Shown here: positions 23,342 to 35,700 of the stretch, one piece after another
Layout: the number at the start of each line of letters is the position of its first letter
Position numbering within the stretch: the first letter of the stretch is position 1
DNA from: Balanoglossus misakiensis
Taxonomy: Eukaryota > Hemichordata
Direction: 5' to 3'
Assembly (NCBI GenBank): GCA_040954595.2
Contig: CM082598.2
Coordinates: 620,001 to 684,000, forward strand
Length of the DNA: 64,000 bases
The notes under the pieces: generated by a model
The model's database searches: none
What the model was told of the DNA's origin: nothing
Seen by the model: only the letters and a program-made list of their open reading frames with translations
Translations under genes and position numbers: made by a program

Positions 23342-24785
23342 ATGCGAATTCGAGGTGGGCGTTCGCTGATCACCATAACACTTTCAGTGGTCCTGTTAGT
23401 GGCTGCAGCGATTGCACTCTGTGTGTGTTCCGTGGTGTATGTTCGACCAGCCCTGGAAGATATAGAAGAAGCTGAACAATTCAAACTGACCAACTGTACA
23501 GTCATTGGCGTAGTAAGAGCAGCGAAAGACTGCTCAAAAGAGTGTATGTATGGTCATTTATGTCCAAGCACTCTCCCATGTGAACAGATCCATGTCAGTT
23601 ATCTAATCGACCTGAATGAAACACTGTCGTCTATTCTCTACAGTGACATCCAAACTTTGACTTCTCAACCAGAGGTAAGTTTAAGATTCTTATATTGGTA
23701 GAGAGTTTAACGTAACTTTAACAGTGGTTAATTTGAAAATAGAGAATGGTTGTTTTTTGCTACATGTATAAGTCATAACTTCAGTGGTTGCATAATACTT
23801 AAAGAATGTTGGTATTATTCAACATGGGCTTGTAATCACCATAACATTGATATTTAAATACTTACAAAAAAGTAAATGCTTGATTGATATATATTCACAA
23901 CCAGGCTTATCTTTATTAATGAACCATTGTTCATGACTGCTTTAACCCTTTGAACACTGCATTACTTTTGTCAAAATGTGGTGTGAAACATTTTCACCCA
24001 TTTTCTCTTCTTTGCTACCTTACCCGGTAATTTTATACCAAGTGGTCCAATCAAAATTTGTGAAAAAATGTGGAAAAAAATCCGAGGGGTTATTGTTTGA
24101 AAGATGACGACAAGCTGTGACGTTGAAAGGGTTTAAAAATCCTTTGATGTCAATTGTTAACACTCACCTTGGCTCCATCTGCTTCACCAACATTGCCCTT
24201 GGCACATCATAACATAAACCAGTGAAATTGATCTGTGTATGTTTCTAGGCAACTCCTAAGTCTAGCGCCCCCATGCTGCCATCAACTAATAATGATTGGT
24301 CAACTTTCCCCTATTGGCCACACTTTGAGTTCAAATTCATGAGGGTTGCATGAGAGCACTAGACTTATGAAAAGGTGTACATGTATAGATCTAGACTTCT
24401 GATTGTATTTACCATTTCTCTTTCATGTTATTTTCAGTGTTCAGCCCCAGTGTCCTGTACCAACCAACAGAATGAAAGTCTCCAAGAAGCTGTACCCCCT
24501 TTCATGGCCATATGGGGGAACATTGGATCATCCTATATATGTTACTACAACACAGAAGATCCCGATCAAGTGATACTGAGATTAAACAAACCTGATAGAC
24601 TAATCATTTTCCACGCGCTGTTCTGGCCAATCTGTGTGATGGTCGCATGTACAATAGTCTGTTTCTTTTTTATTTATAAACGACAGAAATTACAAAAACG
24701 GTATATGCAATATGTTGAACGACTAGGACTGGATGAAGTCCCGACAAATGTAGTTTATAGGAGACTTGAAATCTCTGGTACATAA
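23342..24785 (+). CDS. BK (Slo1) potassium channel beta subunit-like, two exons, 226 aa
   Basis: Exons 23342-23674 and 24438-24785, joined in phase 0. The topology is that of KCNMB: short N-terminus, TM1 at about residues 9-34 (SLITITLSVVLLVAAAIALC), a large extracellular loop with many Cys and the sequons NCT, NET and NES, then TM2 at about 168-191 and a basic C-tail. The segment before TM2 is diagnostic: ICYYNTEDPDQVIL, then LIIFHALFWPICVMVAC, which matches the family's CY-x-N/D...V-x-L and LFH-x-LFWP pattern. In vertebrates these subunits assemble with Slo1 and tune its calcium and voltage gating; that role is inferred. Vertebrate paralogue assignment is not possible. The two-exon layout is simple but both splice sites are good. 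Confidence 0.87.
23946..24132. mobile_element. piggyBac-type MITE, about 187 bp
   Basis: TTAA flanks both sides (23942-23945 and 24133-24136). Ends are CCCTTTGAAC and GTTGAAAGGG, 10-bp inverted repeats with one mismatch. Longer than the 85-bp family in CLCA and with a different interior. It lies in the single intron of the KCNMB-like gene. Confidence 0.7.
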
Positions 24786-24874
24786 AATTGTCCACACACA
24801 TTGTGAAGGTACTGTAGGTGTATTCAAATTATGGATGAATTTGTTACTTTTTACACTTAACTATTACGGTAGGC

Positions 24875-24880
24875 AATAAA
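24875..24880 (+). terminator. AATAAA polyadenylation signal of the KCNMB-like gene
   Basis: Canonical hexamer 90 bp after the stop codon. Confidence 0.6.
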
Positions 24881-25302
24881 CCGTTTTATTACACAGTAGG
24901 TCATCAGTAAACTTTGTTGTGATTGGCTGATGTGCTGTCGAGTCACACAACATACAAAGAGGCGTGACCGCACAGGGGTTTAACCGAGACTTGAAGTGAA
25001 AGATTTATATTGGATCTGTTTTCTGCGGCCACCGATGTCATCAGTCGAGTTTTAAGGTAAGTCATAACTTTATTTTTCCTCTGTGAAAACAATCATATCT
25101 GCATGTCGGAAGTGGGAGTGGGGGTAAACTTCCTATATGTACTTTGTTAGAATGTTTCATCTTTGAATGATTTTTGGCCAGTGGTGATGTGGTGTTCATT
25201 CAGAGGTTGTAACTGCTGTCTGTCTTTCCATGGAACAGGAGAGATTTAAAAAACAACAATACACTATTGAAGTGGCATAATTCTGAGCTTCACGTTCAAA
25301 CT

Positions 25303-26731
25303 TTTATTACAAATTTAGCTTTAAAGGGAAAAAATCATATCTTAATATAATATATATAAACCCATAATAAATTGAACAAATAACATTGTACATAAATCTT
25401 ATTGTGCAGTACAAACAGAAATTCATAATTTAAGTATCTAAAAATAACTGAAAAAGTTGCAGTACTTGTACACAGGCAGTTTACAGCATACAAGAGTATA
25501 GACTGGGTTTGTACCAAAGTTACCATAGCTACTGAGATTTTCACGTGTGCCATACATAAATTATAAGTGATTGTATCTATTTAATAATTATATCTGACTT
25601 TGATATCTCAAAGTTCATTTGTATCTTTGAAGATCAAGAACTGAACTGAAAAATAATGTCCATCTTGCAAACTGTATTTGTAAAGTGCCCCTTATAGTCG
25701 GGACACATTTTGCTAAGATCAAAGTAGTCCGACAATGAAATCACAGGCACTTTTCTCATGCAGTAGAAATATAGAAGAAAAAACTCAAATCATTCACTTT
25801 TGGTAGTTTACTATTGGTACATTCTCTATCAGAAGAAACACAACTTTGCATTTTAGGTTGTAGTATAAGGTTTAGAAAAATTCATAATCTAGAAAAAGCA
25901 GTCATTTGAAGGCAAATAAACACTTCATGTTAACCCTGCAGTAACAAAAACCTTCAAAATATTTTGAAGTACAAACCATAACAGACATGATAGACTGCAA
26001 TATCAAACATAAAAGCAATGCAGCTGTAATAATAAGTGTATGAATTGACAATATCCTTTTAAAATATTAATTGTTTGGTGAAAAGGTGTCCCCTGTAAAC
26101 AAACGCCCCATCCCACCCCAACCAAGTTTCCAAAGCAATGTTACATGACCAATCCCTTGAGTTATTCCCCCCTCCCTCCCCATCTTCAAAAAACAACAAA
26201 AAAACATTTCAATAATAGTTAATATTATCTGCTTATAACTCCCTTAGAATCAAATTAAAAATACATATATTACTTTGTATATTACCATCTGAGACAAAAG
26301 TTGAGGTATGTGTTAGTACGTAAACTGTTAAGGTAGTATGCACCTGCCAATCTCGGTGTTAACTCTATGGAGTCAAGTAATCCATTCATCTTCATTACGA
26401 AGTGACTTCATCACTAATGGCCTGTTAGTTATTCATGATCAAATGTTTCAAAATAGTGGAATATTTCAAATGTATGCATAAGCATTGGATGGCATTTTGT
26501 TTGTAGGCCAGGGGAATTATCTTCTGAGTATAAATAGTGGGAAAGAAAACTTCCTCTTCGGTTAAAGTCAAACCTTGACCACTCTCACCCCCCACATGCA
26601 AATTTCATGCTTACATCATCAGACATACATGTACATCACAATTGTATTTATATTATGCAAGTCAATGTAAACAGTGTGAGCCCTACAACAAATATTACAT
26701 TTAAATAATATAATCACAAATCTTTATTTTT
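25303..26731 (-). other. Probable long 3' UTR of MYLIP
   Basis: After the MYLIP stop (minus strand, 26732) there is about 1.4 kb of AT-rich sequence with no ORF of interest, until an AATAAA on the minus strand at 25308-25303. An earlier hexamer sits only a few bases after the stop (26728-26723) and seems too close. KCNMB-like and MYLIP are therefore convergent, with their ends about 0.4 kb apart. Confidence 0.5.
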
Positions 26732-29700
26732 TTAATCACAGGGAAAGAAGATACGTTGAAGGTATGTGATCTCAGCTCGGCATAGCGGACACTTTTTACA
26801 TTCCTGGGAACATGATTCGCAACACATCATATGACCGCACGGACAGAAAGCACAGGAGATTTTCTTGTCCAGACACACTTGGCAGAGACGAGCTTCTTTC
26901 ATTTGCGTGACTTCATTCCGTAGTGAGATGATGAGTTCCGAGTGCGTTGATGTTCGCGACGTTTTATGTGTTGAATCTTGTTTGTCAGAATTTGCAGAGT
27001 CCTGTAAAAGAAGACATTTAAACAACAGTGAGACCCAGATTACCCAAAATAACATGATTTTGACAATACAGTGAAACCTGTCATTACGGACACCTCTCTA
27101 ATCAGGACACCTCTCTATTAAGAACACATTTACGGGTCCCAGAGGTGTCCTTAGAAGACAGGTTTCACTGTATGTAAAATTGAATTAAAAGTATTACATA
27201 CATGTATTATTCAATTATGCAAGACAATAAAATGAAGAAATCAGTGACTGAAGTCTCACCTTAGTACATTCAGTGGACACAGTACTGCTGGTTTCTTCTT
27301 CCAGGCACTCATCCACCATTTTTGTAAATGCTCCATTCTGTGATCCGTATCTCTCCAACGTTCCGGATCTAAGATCCCACGATCCGGCGCTATTGCTGGA
27401 CGCACCTTGGAATGAGTCTGATGACCCCATTTCGGAACTCTGGAAAAGTGACGGGAAAATGTCTTTGTTGGCGTTGAATAAACTCGTGTCAAACTGAGCT
27501 GAAACTGCGCTTCTTGGCACAAAGGTTACACTGAGGTTAACTTATCTCTGAGATAGACTTACCAGCCGATAGACATTACAGCTATCTGGGTGTAGTTTGT
27601 GCCATGTGTAATCATATGCCTGTCGCCGCGTTCTCTGGATATCGAACTGAAATATTTTCCCTGTATTTGTGTTTGGTTTGACAAGAGCCATCAATGATCC
27701 GAGACCAGTATGTGAATGTTGTTGCCTCACCACTGATTCTACTCTTTCACACTGTTGAAGAAAGAGAAGGAGAAAAGTTCAGTCAAACCTGTGTTAGTGG
27801 CCAACTCTATATAGTGGCCACTTTGCTACACTCCCTGTGCAATTAACATAAGGTCATAAGACAGACATGTACACATCTTGTAACACTCACCCTAAAAAAT
27901 GTATGAGTTTCTGTAAATGCTCTGAAAAGTCCCTGGGCAGCCCTGCGCGAAGGCAGCGTGTATTTGAGACATGTCGTTGTTGTCTCTCTCTCTGAGTTGG
28001 CTTTCCGCTTGTAATAATGGACGACAAATCGGTTGTGATGATAAGAGACACGACTGATATCCTCAAATGGAATTCTGTAACAGTAAAAGCATCAAACATG
28101 TTAATTGGGTAAGCAGTGGTTTCATCCAAATGTATTGTTTTCTAGGGTGAAACAAAGAAGACATTTAAAAGAGGGTTAGGGGCCACTGGCCTTTATTGGG
28201 TCAGAGAAACACACTTGTTTCTCAATATTTCCAAACTGAAATAATATATAGCTTTACGTACTTTTGTGTTTCATTTGAGACTTCTGTCGGTAGCACCTGT
28301 AAACCATTGCTGTTTACACCAATGGTAACACTATGTCTGTGTTCGTTCCGGACGATGAAAAATTCAACTCCGTATGTTGGTGACTTTGATAGATATTTGA
28401 GAAAGTCTACTTTTGCACAGTTTTGTGACATTCCACTGTGACAGCGGTGAGCTTCAGCAATGGTGGGATATTGATCCTCACTGAAGGGGGAAAGTTGAAA
28501 GTTCAAAGGTTATTGCACAGAGCATGATTCACAAGAAACTTTGCCATTGGGAGATAATACCATCTACAAAAGCGAAAATCTTCCAAAGAAAAGTACCAGT
28601 TAGATGACATACAATACCTACCTTAAATGTGGCAGTATTCTTGCATAGTTCGTGTGTTCCTCTTCAACTTTGTCTCCAAGTTCCGCCTGTGCAATCAGGG
28701 ACAACAGCTGGATTCGTTCTTCTTCGGAGATTTCAAAATGGTTCTTGAAGAATAAACTCCGCACTGTCAGGTAGAATTGATGCCTGTGATAAAGACAAGA
28801 ATATTAAAACACCTCATTAACTTGTTCTGATCTTTGCATTGTTTGGTTCGTACAAAAAACATTTCAGCCACTGACAAGGAAGAACGAAGTTGTGGTACAA
28901 TGTAGTTATATATCGCCCTCTACTGGTGAAGTTTCTAGTCTCACCCTTCACCCAATCACTGATGTCAGTGTTTTCTATTCCACCGTCAAAACAAACTCCG
29001 GGCTTGTCCTATCAGAAAGCTAGCTGTACATGGTTTATTCTTTGCATATACAAAGCAAAGAATTCACAAAGCTGTGGGGTGCCCATTGAGAGGAATCTGA
29101 AATGCCAAAAGTTTATGCTCCACAGCCGTGACATTTACAAACGCTTCCTTAAATGTCATTCAGTTGGCTTTAGGCTTTGTCAAAACATGACTGCATCCCC
29201 ATGACAGTATAAAACCAAAACATGTCCAGACTAAACTCTCCCAGTTGAATAATTTTTATGATTCTGCTCGTAACTGATGTCAATCATAAAACTGTAGAAT
29301 TGCAAAAACAGCAGATGTTATTATATCATGTGGATTTTATTCTTTTCAAATTCCAGAAAGAAATTCACTTTCAACATGCGTTGAGCTGGTTTGAGCTGGT
29401 TTGTCAGATCTCTGACCTCCGCCAATTGTGGCATTGTCATTTGGAATGTGATTGTGGAATTTGAAGATGGAAGAATTACAAGAGAAGACAAGTACATGTG
29501 GAATTCAGCTTAAGTAAGAGCCTTGTGTGTTAATTACCCCCTCCCCCGGGCCCCCCACAAACAGACACACACACACAGTCACACACACAGACACACATGC
29601 ACAAATATGCACACACAACATCTAAAGGTAATTGACCTCTTATCTCTGATGCACGGGAGAACCATTTCCTCTTAGGGTTTGTTGTTTTGTCACAAATACC

Positions 29701-32700
29701 TTGAACTTGACCCAGCCCAACGCATCTATCATTCTGACCGGAGAACTACAAAGGAAATGGCCTCGTTGGAAACGTCTCTTCACCACATTCCACGAACAGG
29801 TAAGTTCGGAATGTGAGAACGTGACACAACTGGACAACAAGTGATTGGAAAGTGACAGACCTGTCACACAAAGCTGTGACAAGGTAAGTGCATGTCGACA
29901 GATCGACATGTAAGGGTCAGCCAAGAACAACACTATTGTTATGTTATCTGGGTGTAACAGTATCAATAACATCTCTACAAGGACATGAAATGTAGTTTAC
30001 TCAGAAAGCATTCAAGCAATGTTTGCTTTCACCTAAGAGACCAACTCTGAAGGTTCTTCGTCCTCAAGCGGTTAACGTTCCACAAGGTGTAGGCTGTTTT
30101 GTTCTGTTCATTTCTACAAGTAGTTGAGGTGTAATACTAATAGTGAGGTGTTAAATTAGGTCAACCTAATCAGGACTAGAGTTAGCTGTATTGTACCATG
30201 CCACAAAATAATGAGGAAGCTGTAATCATAGAATATTTCACCTTGTACTTGGCTGTTGCAATTCTGGAGGTTGCACGAAATATTTGACTTGCAAACTGAG
30301 CCGGAATGGTTGACTTCCGCAAACCTGGAAGTACAGTGGATTCCGCAGATTCAACCATAGTTGTTCTCCTTTCCTTCCGGAATACTTCAAACCGAAATAA
30401 TCCCACTCTAAAAGTCCAATCTCTTCACTGACCTGTAATGGATAATCAATGTAAAAAAAATATATAAATATAGATGCAGCGAAACATTTAACATTAAAAT
30501 GTAACATAAAACACATGACAATGTCAATCCTCCCCTTCATAATCCTAAACATTAGTTTCTCAATATTTCATGAATTTCCAAAATTTGATGAATGTATCCC
30601 TAAACTTGTCAATCATGTAAAGTCCAGTAGATAGCTTTCTGGTGTTTTAACAAGGAAGAGTAAACTCTATTGGTCATCCAGGTATCTGTTTCTGTTGATG
30701 AGTAGATCATTTACATGCGTGTAAAAGTGCACCTGCTGTGGTAATCATCCAATCACAGGAGATACACCTTTACACGACTGTAAAAGACCCAGAATGCATT
30801 GGCACAACCATTGTTGTCTTTGATGTTCGGTGTAAACAGGTTTTACTGTAACAAACTCATCAAAGGTCAAACTGTTTTCTCAGAAAAATGTCAGGAAACA
30901 TCTAAATAGCAAGTTCAATGCCAACCACTGCTGGTATTACTATACATTTGCATTCCCTGAATTTCTGTGGTCAAGTTCATACTTCAGCTATGAGTGATTG
31001 TGAAACAGAGTCGAGTAAACAGTGAGGTACATTCTGGGCTGCTCGTTTCAAGGCCATCAGCTTTTGTTGGTCATCTCGAGCGATTGTTAGTCTGAGGTCA
31101 TGGTTGGGTGGTTGACTTTTGTCATTGGACACTGGTTGTTCAACTGGGCGCCGTTCACTGGACAGGAAAGTTTGAAACAACCATGGACTAGTGTTAAACA
31201 GTGAAAGACTATGTCTTCACACAGTACATGTTTCAGAAGGGAGTTGTCCTGTTCATTTGATGAACGTTTGTTGGCTGAGCGATTGACAAGTCTACAAGCA
31301 GCTCAAATTGTATTCTGTAGAACACTATGTACATATGAGTTCCTCTATTGGCCTCGAAGGCTACATCTTGTCATGGTTGGATGATTGACAGTTCATTTTT
31401 ATGTATACTATTATGATACAGTCCATTGTATGTATGATTCTCCCTCACACAAGGGACAAACAGAAGGTGTACTGCAGTGCCAAGTTTAGAAATGTTATGA
31501 AAGCCACTCGCACATTAACCTTGTATTTATTATCTACCCATTCATGATTCGGCTAAAAATACGGACATGACCGAGAAAAGGCAGAATTCAATACTCTGCC
31601 ATTCAAACATCAGTTCTGGCAATTCAACGGATGAAATGTGAACCACAGAAATCAGAGATGCTAACAGGAAGCCATATTTAGGAAACATCAAACTTGCGTA
31701 GAACCAAAATGAAAAACTATTCACAACGTCACACAGACCCTGAGTGTATGCATTCTTGCAGAATTGAGTTTAGCACAAGATTGAGTCTTTTCCATTCAGT
31801 AGACCATGCTTGATTGGGTTTTTCATCACAAGAGCTGTGGCCAGCTCAGATTCTGCACGGAATTGGATAGTTCAAAGGTCAGTGCTTCGGATTAACCCTG
31901 CCGTCCACACTACCACAGGCTGCGACCAATTTGTATCTCTCTGTAATATATACACCCCACAAAGACCATTGAACAGAACTGTTTGCGTTTAGCTGCCCTC
32001 TGCTGGCCACTAACTTTTAGGAACATTTCTTCTCACAATGGGGAACAGAGCATGACTGTTTGATGTTTATTTAAGCTGTGCTTGGTAGAAATTTCAAACC
32101 AGTCGGGGTTAGGTACCTAGACTTTGTGGTAATTACAGCAGAACAGCTGTGGGTTTTTAATTGGCCTCGTGCAGGACATGCTGTTTGATTTTACATTACC
32201 TAAACTAATCAAGTACGCACACACTCCGATACACAGCAAGCTGGGAACACCATGGTTTCATTGAAATCATTTCCACCCTGGTCATTCATCACAAACTTCC
32301 ACTGAGTGATGAATTACCCAAGCAGTAAATTTTTGATTGAAATTTTTAGGTACCTATTGATGTAGTCAGAAATTTCAGATTTACTGACTGTAACTATCTA
32401 TGATCACTTGCAACTCACATGATTGCTTTGATAAAATTGGTTAGTACAAAGTTTCTTTTGTGTAACTTTGTGAGGCAACAATACCAATTCCCCAAAGTCT
32501 TGATAATAGTTTTTGTGGACATGTGTACATGTATGTGTTTGGGAATTCTTAAGTTTCCAGGAGGGAATTCTGTACACAGTTTTTCTCAAACACAACAGAA
32601 TTGAACAAACGCCTTGTTCAGACAAACCCAGTCCTACAAATTTCCCAGATGAAATCTAGGGCCTCAGGGATATTGTGAAAGTAGGTTATAATCAGATCTG

Positions 32701-35700
32701 CCTTTTATTTGCTTTTTTTATAACTGAACATTATTTACCGTCAGAGATATATACACATCAGTTGGACAAACAAGTTGTGGATCTCCTGAGATATGTCCAT
32801 CAGTTGTACAAATATAGTCTCTGTCCCCCAGGGCCTATGACCGACATCTGTGTTCAGCAACTGCGATGAAATTGTTGGTGATATGGCGTAACAGATGACG
32901 AACATATGATGTGGAATCACTCTCAGATGTCAAACAACCTTAGTGTTAGAATTAGGTTTTTTGGTCTGTTTGGGTTACATACTGATAGAAACAGTTCAGG
33001 AAGTAAAAACGTCATGGCAATCAAATGACCATACATAACACGCTAACAAATAGTAATTTTCTCTAATCACAAAAAAACCTTGATATTGAAAGGTCAATCA
33101 AATACAATAACTGCATTGAGCATTTAACTTGCCTGAGTTACATAACACCATCATTCAAGCATTCAATGCAATGGAAATTTCAACCACAGGTTTGATTAGA
33201 TCTGCTTGCAATCAATATAGCTAATTGATTACTTCTTAACACAATGACTTTACAGTTTGTTTTGTATCCAAAATAAGCTTACAGTACACTCCAATACGAT
33301 GTAAAACGTCAAATTATTGCTGTTGTTCCAAATATGTCTGCAATGGTGGTCACCAGTGCATTCCTTTTGGGAAGGATAGCATCTGATGACCATGCATGCC
33401 ATACTTTGCAATGTTTATCAAATATCTATTAGTATTATATTCCCCCAATATAAGATGTTGAAAACCTCAGAGATAGTTTACTTTGTGAACCTAGTGGTCA
33501 TGGATCGGGGAGGTTAATAAACTTCTGTATCACATATCAGGACTCGCACAGACAACTGGTGTATTTATCACAACTGAATAATCAACCTAGGTGACTACCA
33601 ATATCCCTGATTTTTCCCCTTGCACAGCTCCTGGAAAAACATCTAAATTAAGAATAAACGCTTCACAATATTCACTGAATTTTGTACATAATACTTCATC
33701 AAATCATTATCACCACAGCTGACTGTTGCCATGACAGCACTGTTGCATAGCAACATTCCTAGAAGTTTTCTTACCGGTAAATATATTTCAAAATTTGTGG
33801 TTGTACTGCCAAATCACCATTCCAAATTTATGCCCCTAATTGCAAAGCCCTCTAACAAATGTGTTCCCCTCATTAAATCTTCACTGCCATATTGAACATA
33901 TTAACTACTTCCTCGCATAATAATTAATTTAATGGCCACTTAACGAGGGAGTGCCCCAAAACACCAAGTATCTCTGCAACACATGTAGTCATTATGGTGA
34001 GAGACAAATTCTTTTCTCTGTATTCTGCTGTGGTCATGCCACTAAACCATAGGAGACAAATAGCCAAAAGTGACTGGGGCTTTACGAGAATCCATGTGGC
34101 CTTCACAGTAAACGATATGTTCGTAATTTCCAATCATAAACAACCAGGTGCACGCATGAAACTGATTTGTAAACAAGCTTGACCACAGGGTAGGGATTTT
34201 ATTAGCGACAACAGTGAGTGACCACAGTAATTCAGGTACATTACTGCATTGATTTGTTCCAACACCACTACAACAAAAGAACCACCACATTTTAGAGCCC
34301 TGTCCACACACACATCGTGATCACCACCTACATTGTATTCAGGGCCATTTTGGGTACAAATCTCCTTCAAAACACAAAAGACTCGTTAAATACATTCATA
34401 GGTTTCTTGTTGTCTTCAAAGAAAGAACCTTGTGACCTTACACATGTCACCAATTTCTGGGCTTCAAAAAATGTTTCCTGTGAAACTCAAAAAAGATCAA
34501 AAACACCTCAAATTGACCTTCATTAGCACAAAGACCTAAAAGTGTAGAAAACTTATTTTTTCATTCTTTGTGTGAGGTTTAGGCACTGACCTCCAGTTTG
34601 GCACAAGATAAGCAATTATCGGTATATTTCCAGAAATGACATGTTTACTTTGAGCTAACACAAAAGACACAACAAGATCAAATCTTACAAACATAACGGT
34701 GCGTTTGAGTACAGTGATCAAGGCATCTTAGAAACACAAGAACTAACGTAAACTAGTTTGTCTATTTCCAAACACAAGTGAGGTCCACCACAGACAGTTT
34801 ACGTTGATTCTGTGTACATTATAGGTCATGTAGCTTTCAAGTTGTCCAAATGGAGACATCGCCATGAAACACAAAGCCCTGCCACGCTACATAGTCTAGT
34901 ATCTAGCCGTATTTTGTCCGCTTTGCTTCCAAAAGTTTTGCGGACAAAATACGGCAAGATACTTGACCATGCCACGCAGAACTACAAGTGTAATGGTGCC
35001 AATACAGCATATATTTACATGGAAATACAAAATACGTTCATACCTTGTTGTGTTGTCCGCTAAAATAATTCTGCACTCCTGATATAAACAGGCTAAACCA
35101 ATAGGATTCAACAAAGAATCACGCCACTTTATCTAAATCTATCCTTATCTATTTCACGGAGTATCTGAATTCCGGCCAAAAAAAATATAAAGATCAGCTC
35201 GCTTCTCACTAGCAGTTTTTTTCTCGATACGCAAACCTGGAAATCAGAGAATTTATTTCAATGTAAACACCGTTTTCATTTTATCCACCGTCCAACCAGG
35301 TGAAAAAGATCGTCTTACAGGATGAAATTACCCACTGCTTTAGGGAATGGCAGCCAATATTTGCGTCACTAAAGTATGCCAGAGACTTTAGACCCAGCAT
35401 TGCTCATCCAACTTGCAAAGCTAATGGCCTGATACCCCTTGCTGTGAATTGTGATGTAACTGTTTGTCCTCTGGTTCAGTTAGAATAATAGGGCCCCAGC
35501 TGTTCACAGTGACCGTCCTCCCATAGACAGACCAGTTCTATGGTCATTCCACCAAAGCCAAATCTGTCTTGAGCAGGAAAAACATCTAGGAGTACATCCA
35601 CCACTACGCAATCATGTCACCAATTGTAACAGAGATCACACTCCATTTGGTAACCTTAGTGAAATTGTTTTCATGATCATTTATGTTTTTTTGGCCATAC

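Noticed and set aside
24897-25055. Possible plus-strand first exon with an inverted CCAAT and a GTAAGT donor after the KCNMB-like gene
   Set aside because: No downstream plus-strand acceptor or coding exon was found before the MYLIP 3' end; left as noise.
27256-27522. Alternative frame across MYLIP exon 7
   Set aside because: It ends in a stop at the donor; only the frame FDTSLFNANKD...STECTK keeps phase 0 with exons 6 and 8.
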